The notes beneath the pieces are model-generated. The model was not told the DNA's origin. It made no database searches and saw only the letters and a program-made list of their open reading frames with translations. Below are positions 1 through 7,548 of a stretch of 64,000 nt of DNA, one piece after another. The stretch is taken from assembly GCA_016215605.1 (NCBI GenBank), contig JACRJB010000078.1, forward strand, positions 1 through 64,000, given 5' to 3'. The translations under genes were made by a program, and so were the position numbers. This DNA comes from Rhodopseudomonas palustris (lineage in GTDB: Bacteria; Pseudomonadota; Alphaproteobacteria; Rhizobiales; Xanthobacteraceae). Within the stretch, counting starts at the first letter, position 1. Every line of letters begins with the position of its first letter.

Positions 1-192
1 CTCTGCAGTTCTGCCGCAGTACTTCCGGAGGACGACGAGGCGCCGCCAGAGCTTGCAGGCACCCATCCGAACCCAACCCGTATCGTCTCATCGCAACCTC
101 CGTCGTTGAAGTGTTGCGACGACCGGTTGAATCCGCCCAGTCTTCCAGAGTGTTCGTTGCCACGCAGCAGCCTCGCCGCGCACACTCTTGGA

Positions 193-368
193 TACTGGAT
201 CACCCGCTTGCGCGGGTGATGACAGCTATGTTTGTGGTAATGCCTCAGACCAACCACCATCGTCATACGCGGGCTTGACCCGCGTATCCATCGCGCGCGT
301 CAGCGCGCGGACTCGATGGCCGGTGGTGCCAAGAGGATGGATTGCCGGGTCAAGCCCGGCAATGACGG
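193..368. repeat. Dispersed palindromic repeat in 5' gap (1-446)
   Basis: The first 446 bases hold no convincing gene. They contain a hairpin (199-220, arms ATCACCCGC / GCGGGTGAT) followed by an element running from CGTCATACGCGGG at 261 to CCCGGCAATGACGG at about 368, with internal palindromes at 266-286 and 341-363. Ends of the type GTCAT...ATGAC recur in the other repeats of this window. I infer a REP/BIME-like dispersed element lying downstream of the minus-strand protease-like gene. Bases 1-190 show nothing I can interpret. Confidence 0.6.
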
Positions 369-446
369 CTGAGGTTGGGCGAAGCCTCACCTCCATCTCG
401 ACCGACTCATCATTTGCACAAGGAGACCAAGCGCCGGACCACAGCC

Positions 447-1412
447 TCAATGCAGCCGCGGCCCCTTCAAAAATTTCGCGCGGTCCGATGAATGCAGCAC
501 GACGTCGAAGGTGGCGCCGCCGCTGAACAGCGTCAGCGGGACCTCGACGCCGGCGCTGCCGAGCGCCCAGACCTTGCGATAGAAATCCGCCTCGCCGGTC
601 ACCTTGGCGCCGCCGACGGCGAGGACCACGTCGCCGCTCTTCAATTCGGCGCGGGCGGCAGGCCCCTTCGGCGCAATTCCGACGACGACGACCTTGTCCT
701 CGATCTCGGTCGAATACAGCCCGAGCCACGGCCGCGGCGGCTTGTCGACCCGGCCGAATTTGCGCAGGTCGCCGAGCACCGGCTTCAACAGATCGATCGG
801 CACCATCATGTTGTAGTGATCGTCGCTGCCGCTGCGCTCGATCTGCAGCGAGCCGATGCCGATCAGCTCACCGCTCGACGACAGCAGAGCGGTGCCGCCC
901 CAATTCGGATGCGACGGCTCGGTGAAGATCGCATCGTCGAGCAGATATTCCCAATAGCCGGCGAATTCCTGCCGTGCCGCGATCCGTCCGGCGACCGAGC
1001 GGATCCGGCCGCCGACGCCGCCGATGATGACGCGATCGCCGGTCTTCGCCGCGCTGGAATTGCCGAACGGCAGCGGCGGCAGGTCGATCGCCCCGAGCGC
1101 CTGCACCAGGCCGAGGCCGCTCTCCGGGTCGAAGCCGAGCGCGTGGCCCTCGACCACCCGGCCGTCGCCGAGATGCAGCCAGACCGCCTCGGCCTCGGTG
1201 ATGAGATAGCCGATCGTCAGCAGCAGGCCGTCGTCGATCAGCACGGCGTTGCCGGCACGCTCGGTGCCGAGCGTGTTGGCCGTGTACGCATCGGACGGAA
1301 TGATGGCGTGCAGACCGACCACCGCGGACAGCGCGCGGTCGAGATCGAACGGGAAATCCGCGGCGCGTGGCCGGATCGCGGCCGGCACATTCCATTCGGG
1401 CAAGGAAGGCAT
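447..1412 (-). CDS. S1C/HtrA-like protein with PDZ domain and degenerate catalytic triad
   Basis: The protein has 321 residues from an ATG preceded by AGGAG. The N-terminal two thirds align by eye with the trypsin-like fold of DegP/HtrA, and the C-terminal 100 residues (from PRPWLGLYSTEI onward, with GPAARAELKSGDVVLAVGG) form a PDZ domain. The usual LTNNHV histidine motif reads LTIGYL, the DxxSDIAL aspartate motif reads DPESGLGL, and the GNSGG serine motif reads NWGGTAL. His, Asp and Ser are therefore all replaced. No clear signal peptide follows the chosen start. I infer a non-proteolytic scaffold or sensor rather than an active protease. An alternative alignment around the serine could weaken this. 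Family confidence is good; function is unknown. Confidence 0.75.
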   Translation of the reverse strand: MPSLPEWNVPAAIRPRAADFPFDLDRALSAVVGLHAIIPSDAYTANTLGTERAGNAVLIDDGLLLTIGYLITEAEAVWLHLGDGRVVEGHALGFDPESGLGLVQALGAIDLPPLPFGNSSAAKTGDRVIIGGVGGRIRSVAGRIAARQEFAGYWEYLLDDAIFTEPSHPNWGGTALLSSSGELIGIGSLQIERSGSDDHYNMMVPIDLLKPVLGDLRKFGRVDKPPRPWLGLYSTEIEDKVVVVGIAPKGPAARAELKSGDVVLAVGGAKVTGEADFYRKVWALGSAGVEVPLTLFSGGATFDVVLHSSDRAKFLKGPRLH

Positions 1413-1520
1413 CCGGCGTCTCCTGTTCAGCAGATCGGGCCGAACAGGAAATATCGGAGCCCGTGCCCCCGATTGCAAGCCGGGCGCGGCAATCGCCGCG
1501 CACGCCGGTCAGATAGGCCG

Positions 1521-2510
1521 TCAGCCCTGCTTGTGGATCCCCGAATTCTGCACGACCTTGCGCCAGCTTTCGGTCTCGGCCTGCATCATCGCGCCGAACT
1601 GCGCCGCATCGCCGTGCAGCGCGATCGCGCCGAGCTCGGCGATGCGCTGCTTGATCACCGAATCATCCAGCGCGGCGTTGATGGCGCGGTTGAGCCGGTC
1701 GATCACCTCCGCCGGCGTGCCGTGCGGCGCGCCGACGCCGTAGAACGAACTGGTCTGATACTCCGGCAGCGTGTCGCTGATCGGCGGCACCTCGGGCAGC
1801 ACCGCGGAGCGCTCGCGCGTGGTGACGCCGAGCGCGCGGATCTTGCCGGCCTTCACCAGCTCGAACGACGACGTCACATTGTCGAACATCGCCTGGATCT
1901 GGCCGGACATCAGATCGGTGAGACCGGGCGCCGAGCCGCGATACGGCACATGCACCAGATTGACGCCGGCGAGCGACTTGAACAGCTCGCCCGACAGATG
2001 CAGCGAAGTGCCGATGCCGGAGGAGCCGACGCTGATCTTGCCGGGATTGGCCTTCGCATAGGCGATGAATTCGGCGACGGTGGTCGCCGGAATGTCGTTG
2101 TTGACCACCAGCACCAGCGGAATGCGGGCGACGCCGGCGACCGGCGCGATGCTCTTGGCGAAATCGAACGGCAGCGTGCGATCGAACGAGGCGTTGATCG
2201 CATTCGCGGTGCTGGTCAGCAGCAGGGTGTAACCGTCGGCCGGCGATGCGATCACCGCCTGGGTGCCGATCGTGCTGCCGGCGCCGGGCTTGTTCTCGAC
2301 CACGAAGGTTTGACCCAGCGCCTCCGACAGATGCTGGCACACCATCCGCGACAGCACGTCGGTCGCCCCGCCGGCCGCGTAGGGCACGATCCAACGCACC
2401 GGATGCGTGGGGTAGCTCGACGCGTCGGCGAAGGCCGGCATCGCCTTGGCGCCGAACAAGGCGGCAGCGGCGCCGGCGGCCGAACCGAGAAAGGCTCTCT
2501 TGCTGATCAT
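1521..2510 (-). CDS. Tripartite tricarboxylate transporter (Bug/TctC family) substrate-binding protein
   Basis: The protein has 329 residues from the third of three consecutive ATG codons, which lies 6 nt after GGAG; the first ATG (2516) is also possible. The N-terminus carries KR, a hydrophobic stretch rich in Ala and Gly, and a likely cleavage after MPAFA, so it is periplasmic. The mature protein begins YPTHPVRWIVPYAAGG and contains ENKPGAGSTIGT, VGSSGIGTSLHLSGELFK and VPYRGSAP, all typical of the Bug family. These proteins bind carboxylates for TctAB permeases. No tctA or tctB is adjacent, so it is an orphan receptor, common in this bacterial group. The ligand cannot be predicted. Confidence 0.9.
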   Translation of the reverse strand: MISKRAFLGSAAGAAAALFGAKAMPAFADASSYPTHPVRWIVPYAAGGATDVLSRMVCQHLSEALGQTFVVENKPGAGSTIGTQAVIASPADGYTLLLTSTANAINASFDRTLPFDFAKSIAPVAGVARIPLVLVVNNDIPATTVAEFIAYAKANPGKISVGSSGIGTSLHLSGELFKSLAGVNLVHVPYRGSAPGLTDLMSGQIQAMFDNVTSSFELVKAGKIRALGVTTRERSAVLPEVPPISDTLPEYQTSSFYGVGAPHGTPAEVIDRLNRAINAALDDSVIKQRIAELGAIALHGDAAQFGAMMQAETESWRKVVQNSGIHKQG

Positions 2511-2799
2511 CATCATCTCCGATCGGGAGGAATTGTGCTGCAGAGATATCGCAGTCCGGCGCGCTCGGCATGCGAATGCGGCAATGTTGGTAAAGGCCGT
2601 CGAAGCGCGACCCGCGAGAGTCGGGGCCATCGGCTGCCGATAAGCCGGCGTTAATCCCGCTTTCCTACACTCGCCGGGAGGCGGGCTGCCGGCGCATGGC
2701 GAGCGCGGCATGGCCGACATCTCCGCTCGCGGCCGGGCTTCGCGCCCGGCGGCAACACGGTTAACGAAACCTTCCAGCCGGCGACGCAAGGTTGCAGCC

Positions 2800-4041
2800 A
2801 TGACCGACTTTGCCATCGCGGCCGCCCCCTCCCCGGTGACGGCGCCTCGGCTGCGAGCGCTGCAGCTCGCGCTGCTGTGGTTCCTCGGCGCCAGCGGCGC
2901 GATCGTGTTCATCGAGCCGAGCCCGTACGAATTCGCCATTCTGCTGTCGGTCGTGCTGTTCCTCGCCTCCGGCCTGCGGATCACGCCGGCGCTGATCGTG
3001 CCGATCGCGCTCTTGATCGGCGTCGAATTCGGCTACACCGTCGGCGCCAGCGCGCTGCTCGACGATCCGATCATCCTGAACTGGCTGCTGACGTCGTGGT
3101 ACATGGCGATCACCGCGATCTTCTTCGCGCTGGTGTCGCTGCAGGACACCGGCGATCGGATCGAGGCGCTCGCCAAAGGCTATATGGTCGGCGGCCTGCT
3201 CGCGTCGCTGGCCGGAATCGCCGGCTATTTCCACCTGATCCCCGGCGCCGACGATCTGCTGACCTACGCCGGACGCGCGCGCGGCACCTTCAAGGATCCG
3301 AACGTGCTCGGCGCGTTCCTGATCTTCCCGGCGGTCTACGCGCTGCAGCGGGTGATCGAAGGCTCGTTCTGGAGCGCGGTGCGCAACGCGATCGCCTTCG
3401 GCATCATCGCGCTGGCGATCTTCCTGGCGTTTTCGCGCGCGGCGTGGGGCACGCTCGCGGGCGCCTCCGTGCTGATGATCGCGCTGATGTTCGTCACCGC
3501 GCCGACCCAGCAGCGCCGACTGCGGATCGTACTGCTGGCGATGCTGGCCGGCGTGCTGCTGATCGCCGCGATCGCCGTGCTGCTGTCGTTCGACCGGATC
3601 GATGCGATCTTCAAGGAGCGCGCCAGTTTGGCGCAGCCCTATGACAGCGGCCGGTTCGGCCGGTTCGGCCGGCATCTGCTCGGCGCCGGCATGGCGCTGG
3701 ACTATCCGACCGGGATCGGCCCGCTGCAGTTCCGGCGGTTCTTTCCCGAGGACACCCACAACTCGTTCCTGAACGCCTTCATGTCCGGCGGCTGGATCAG
3801 CGGTATCCTGTATCCCGCTCTGGTGTTCATCACCGCCGCCTACGGGCTGCGCAACGTCTTCGTCCGCACGCCGTGGCAGCGCACCTACATCGCCATCGTC
3901 GCGACCATGATCGTAACCTTACTCGAAAGCTTCATCATCGATACCGACCATTGGCGGCACTATTTCATGCTGCTCGGCTTGACCTGGGGCGTCGCAATTG
4001 CGAGCAGTCGGATCCGGTTCCAGAGCAACGCCAGCCCCTGA
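2800..4041 (+). CDS. O-antigen ligase/polymerase-like membrane protein (Wzy/WaaL/ExoQ type)
   Basis: The protein has 413 residues, with the start placed at the ATG opening MTDFAIAAAP because upstream sequence lacks hydrophobic character. It is almost entirely membrane segments (about ten to twelve), with a larger loop around FKERASLAQPYDSGRFGRFG and the signature PTGIGPLQFRRFFPEDTHNSFLNAF. That G-x-G-P-x-Q-F / DTHNS-FL pattern is characteristic of the Wzy_C/O-antigen ligase family. It probably joins or polymerises undecaprenyl-linked glycans at the periplasmic face of the inner membrane. It sits directly upstream of a galE and near export and flippase genes, which supports a polysaccharide role. 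Ligase and polymerase cannot be told apart from sequence. Confidence 0.85.
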   Translation: MTDFAIAAAPSPVTAPRLRALQLALLWFLGASGAIVFIEPSPYEFAILLSVVLFLASGLRITPALIVPIALLIGVEFGYTVGASALLDDPIILNWLLTSWYMAITAIFFALVSLQDTGDRIEALAKGYMVGGLLASLAGIAGYFHLIPGADDLLTYAGRARGTFKDPNVLGAFLIFPAVYALQRVIEGSFWSAVRNAIAFGIIALAIFLAFSRAAWGTLAGASVLMIALMFVTAPTQQRRLRIVLLAMLAGVLLIAAIAVLLSFDRIDAIFKERASLAQPYDSGRFGRFGRHLLGAGMALDYPTGIGPLQFRRFFPEDTHNSFLNAFMSGGWISGILYPALVFITAAYGLRNVFVRTPWQRTYIAIVATMIVTLLESFIIDTDHWRHYFMLLGLTWGVAIASSRIRFQSNASP

Positions 4042-4081
4042 GCTCCGCTCATCCGCGGACGTCAGTTCCGAGAAGCCCGAC

Positions 4082-5065
4082 ATGGACAAGCACATTCTCG
4101 TCACCGGCGGTGCCGGCTATATCGGCAGCCACATGACGCTGGCGCTTCAGGCCGCCGGCGAACGGCCGCTGGTGATCGACGATCTCTCCGCCGGGCTGCG
4201 CAGCGCCGTCCCCGCGGGCGTGCCGCTGCTGCAGGGCTCGGTCGGCGACGCCGCCTTCGTCGGCGGGGTGATGGACAGCCATCCGATCGGCGCGATCATC
4301 CATTTCGCGGCCAGCGTCGTGGTCCCCGAATCCGTCGCGAACCCGCTCGCTTATTATCGCAACAACACCGCCAATGCGCGCACGCTGATCGACTGCGCGG
4401 TGCAGCGCGGCGTTCCGCACTTCGTCTTCTCGTCGACCGCGGCGGTGTATGGCGAGCCCGATCGCAATCCGATCGGCGAGGACCAGGCGACGCAGCCGAT
4501 CAATCCCTACGGCCGCTCCAAGCTGATGGTGGAATGGATGCTCGACGACGTCGCCCGCGCCCATCCGCTGAGCTACGCGGCGCTGCGCTACTTCAACGTC
4601 GCCGGCGCCGACCCCGACGGCCGCGCCGGCCAGTCGTCCCCCAACGCCACCCATCTGATCAAGATCGCCGTGCAGGCCGCGCTCGGCAAGCGCGACGGCC
4701 TCGACGTGTTCGGCACCGACTATCCGACCACGGACGGCTCGTGCGTGCGCGACTACGTCCATGTCAGCGATCTCGTCGCCGCGCATCTCGACGCGCTGCG
4801 CTATCTGCGCAGCGGACAGTCGAGCGTCACCTGCAACATCGGCTACGCCAACGGCTATTCGGTGCTCGAAGTGATCGACGTGGTGAAGCGCGTCTCCGGC
4901 GTCGACTTCCCGGTCCGCATCAAAGGCCGCCGCGCCGGCGACCCGGCCGCGCTGGTCGCGTCGAACGCGCGGGCGAAAACGCTGCTCGGCTGGACGCCGC
5001 GCTACGACGATCTGGAGACGATCGTACGGCACGCGCTGGCCTGGGAACGCCGGTTGCCGGCCTGA
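4082..5065 (+). CDS. galE: UDP-glucose 4-epimerase
   Basis: The protein has 327 residues. It starts MDKHILVTGGAGYIGSHM, giving the NAD-binding GGAGYIGS Rossmann motif. The catalytic SST (FSSTAAVYGEP) and YGRSK (YxxxK) are present, followed by the NVAGADPDGRAGQ and CVRDYVHVSDL motifs of GalE. It interconverts UDP-glucose and UDP-galactose in the cytoplasm, supplying galactosyl donors for the neighbouring polysaccharide genes. It lies 40 bp after the ligase-like gene in the same direction and is likely co-transcribed. The start was chosen at the ATG preceded by GAGAAG. Epimerases acting on N-acetylated sugars look similar, so substrate range is inferred. Confidence 0.93.
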   Translation: MDKHILVTGGAGYIGSHMTLALQAAGERPLVIDDLSAGLRSAVPAGVPLLQGSVGDAAFVGGVMDSHPIGAIIHFAASVVVPESVANPLAYYRNNTANARTLIDCAVQRGVPHFVFSSTAAVYGEPDRNPIGEDQATQPINPYGRSKLMVEWMLDDVARAHPLSYAALRYFNVAGADPDGRAGQSSPNATHLIKIAVQAALGKRDGLDVFGTDYPTTDGSCVRDYVHVSDLVAAHLDALRYLRSGQSSVTCNIGYANGYSVLEVIDVVKRVSGVDFPVRIKGRRAGDPAALVASNARAKTLLGWTPRYDDLETIVRHALAWERRLPA

Positions 5066-5305
5066 CCGCGACCGACCGCGGCGCTGCGTCATCCCGGAAC
5101 GACGAGCGCGGCCGGCACAGAATTGTCACAGCGCGGCACATTCGGACGAAATCATCGACCTTGTTTTCACCACACGGTTAACCGTTTTACCTTGTTGAAC
5201 GGAAACGGTTAAGTCGCGATTGCAAGCCCATTAAGATTGGCTAAGTGTTCGATTTGAATGCTCGGACAAACTGTCTCGAACCTGTGGCGATCAACGGAAG
5301 TCGCA

Positions 5306-6223
5306 ATGCTCCACGTGGAACCTGCCGGCCTTCGGCCGAATCTTTCGCGCAGCGATCGGCGAGATTCGGATCGCCGGGTCGCGCCGTTTGCGATTCCGGA
5401 CGGCGTCGTCGATCTGCCGTTCGGCGAGCGCCGCGTCGCGGGCGAGCGCCGGCGCAATCGATTCCTGCAATGGAAGCGCAACATCATCGGCGGCCTGCCG
5501 ATCGTCGTCGCCGACCGCGTCGAGACCGCGAAGGTGATGGTCGACGAAGCGCTGAAGCGGCGCGGGCTGTGGCGCTATCCCGCCTACATGACGTCGACCA
5601 ACGGCGAAGTCACCTATCGTTGCGCGGTCGATCCGTCCGAACATGCGATGTTTCTGCAGGCCGATGCGATCCACGCCGACGGCATGCCGCACGTGTTCGT
5701 GTCGCGGTTCAAATGCGACGTGCCGTTGCCGGAGCGCGTCGCCACCACCGATCTGTTCCACGACGTGGCGCGCGAGGCGAGCGCGCGCGGCGCGACGATG
5801 TTCATGCTCGGCGCCGACGAGGCCTCCAACCATCGCGCGACCGAATGGGTCAGAAAGAACTATCCGAACGTGCGGCTGGTCGGGCGCCGCAACGGCTACT
5901 TCGCCAATGAGGCGGAAGAGATCGCGGCCTGCCGGCGAATCGCCGAGCTCGCTCCCGACATCCTCTGGGTGTCGATGGGCGTGCCGCGCGAGCAGCGGTT
6001 CATCGGGCGGAATCGCCATCGGCTCACCACCGTCGGCGTGATCAAGACGTCGGGCGGCCTGTTCGACTTCCTGGCCGGATCGAAGCCGCGCGCGCCGGTG
6101 TGGATGCAGCGCGTCGGCCTGGAATGGCTGTGGCGGATGGCGCTCGAGCCGCGCCGGCTCGGCATGCGCTATCTCAAGACCAATCCTTACGCGATGTATC
6201 TGCTGCTGACCAAGACGCGGTGA
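5306..6223 (+). CDS. WecG/TagA/CpsF family glycosyltransferase (GT26)
   Basis: The protein has 305 residues from an ATG with GGAAG upstream; an in-frame start at 5258 is possible. The first 60 residues are charged and specific to this protein. The GT26 core begins at IIGGLPIVVADR and includes the ADAIHADGMPHVF segment with the conserved Asp, LPERVATTDLF, a Rossmann-like FMLGADEASN, DILWVSMGVPREQRFI, and the C-terminal GGLFDFLAGSKPRAP ... GLEWLWRMALEPRRLGMRYL. Family members transfer ManNAc(A), glucose or related sugars onto polyprenol-linked intermediates at the inner membrane. It lies about 240 bp after galE within the polysaccharide locus. The sugar is not predictable. Confidence 0.9.
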   Translation: MLHVEPAGLRPNLSRSDRRDSDRRVAPFAIPDGVVDLPFGERRVAGERRRNRFLQWKRNIIGGLPIVVADRVETAKVMVDEALKRRGLWRYPAYMTSTNGEVTYRCAVDPSEHAMFLQADAIHADGMPHVFVSRFKCDVPLPERVATTDLFHDVAREASARGATMFMLGADEASNHRATEWVRKNYPNVRLVGRRNGYFANEAEEIAACRRIAELAPDILWVSMGVPREQRFIGRNRHRLTTVGVIKTSGGLFDFLAGSKPRAPVWMQRVGLEWLWRMALEPRRLGMRYLKTNPYAMYLLLTKTR

Positions 6224-6340
6224 TTAGTTCCGGCCGTTGGCCTGGAGCAGAACGATCTGTCTTCGAATCGAAATCCTGCTCTGCTTCGCTCGCAGCATGA
6301 TCTTGTCAGACGGCCGGCATCCGTTTTTCGGGCTCATGCC

Positions 6341-7483
6341 CTAGCGTGGCTGCATCAAGACGCGGATCGCATCGGGATCGAGCGATCCCGTCTTTGGATC
6401 GACGAGGCCAAAGCCCTGGTTCAGTTCCCAATGCGTCCAGCCCCAGCAATTGGCCTCTGCTGAATCGACCACCGAGCCGATCCACCGCAGCCGACTATCC
6501 TTGGGTGCGGCCTCCTTCAGCACGCCGAACTCGTTGATGATCAGCGGTCGGGAATACTTCTCCTGCCATGCGACGGCCGGCAGCAGCTGGCGCGCGATGT
6601 ACTGGCCCGGCGCGGACTGCTCGATGGCCCGGTCCAGCTCCTGCAACGAACGCTCGCGACCGAGCGCTGCGAGATCCTTCCGGATCGCTTCGACGTCCGG
6701 ATCGTCGCGCCGTATCGGAAATGGCAGCCCGCGGATCGCACTCAGGGGATCTGCCGGATCCCAATGGCCCTGATGTGTGAACACCATCGGATCGTAGACG
6801 TGAATGGCGTAGACGACGTTCTGATCGGCGAGCGGCTGAAATTCGGGAAGCGAGTCGGCACGCTGCCAATTGGTGGGGCCGACGATCAGGGTCGTCTTCG
6901 GCAGCAGAGACCGCACGAACGCGGCGAGATCCTGGACTTCGCTGCGCCAGCGATCGGGGGAGATGTCCGGTTCGTTGAGCAGCTCGGCGAAGATCAGATC
7001 CGTCGGATGCTTCCGGATGACGCCCGCGAGGTTCTTCCAGCCATCGTGCAGCGCCTCCAGCGCGGCGCGCGGCTCGCTGCGATGCAGCCGACCAAATCTG
7101 TCGGAGGGATGCATGTCGACGGAGACGTGAAAGCCGAGCGCCGTCAGTTCGGTCAGCGCGGCATCGACCTTGATGAGCTGTGCTCTGACGACGTCCTCCG
7201 GGCTGAACGCGCGCATGACCAGTTCCGCCGACACCGGCAGACGCACATGGGTCATCCCCGCCTGACGAACGGCGCGGAGCAGCGACGCGCTCGGCGGTAG
7301 CGATTTCGGACCGTCGGTCCATCCCGAGACATTGACGCCGCGGGCGAGCGCCACGAGGGCCGACCGGGGAACGCCCGACGACGGCCCCACGCAAGGCGCC
7401 GCTGCCTGCGATCCGGCTGAACAGAGCGAAGCGATCAGCAGAAGCGGCAACCCGAGCGCGCTCCGGGCGAGCGAACGGCGCAT
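6341..7483 (-). CDS. Secreted glycoside hydrolase family 5 (cellulase-like)
   Basis: The protein has 380 residues when started at the ATG opening the signal peptide MRRSLARSALGLPLLLIASL, with likely cleavage after SQAAA. A TTG start at 7552, overlapping the stop of the upstream gene, would add 23 residues before the signal and seems less likely. The GH5 (beta/alpha)8 hallmarks are present: RLPVS, VSVDMHP, the acid/base Glu171 in LLNEPD, IHVYDP, and the nucleophile Glu317 in IINEFGV, then WGWTHWELNQGFG. It probably cleaves or trims the locus-encoded beta-glucan in the periplasm. It lies immediately after the chain-length gene on the same strand. Similar glycanases are common in exopolysaccharide loci. 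Confidence 0.88.
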   Translation of the reverse strand: MRRSLARSALGLPLLLIASLCSAGSQAAAPCVGPSSGVPRSALVALARGVNVSGWTDGPKSLPPSASLLRAVRQAGMTHVRLPVSAELVMRAFSPEDVVRAQLIKVDAALTELTALGFHVSVDMHPSDRFGRLHRSEPRAALEALHDGWKNLAGVIRKHPTDLIFAELLNEPDISPDRWRSEVQDLAAFVRSLLPKTTLIVGPTNWQRADSLPEFQPLADQNVVYAIHVYDPMVFTHQGHWDPADPLSAIRGLPFPIRRDDPDVEAIRKDLAALGRERSLQELDRAIEQSAPGQYIARQLLPAVAWQEKYSRPLIINEFGVLKEAAPKDSRLRWIGSVVDSAEANCWGWTHWELNQGFGLVDPKTGSLDPDAIRVLMQPR

Positions 7484-7548
7484 GTCGAATGAAGCCGGTG
7501 CTCGCCGTCCCGGACGGCCATGGCCCCCGTCAGCACCGGACGCGCTGA

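Noticed and set aside
492-2654. Long plus-strand frame across the protease-like and binding-protein genes
   Set aside because: Composition is that of a shadow frame, and the opposite strand encodes two clear families with proper starts.
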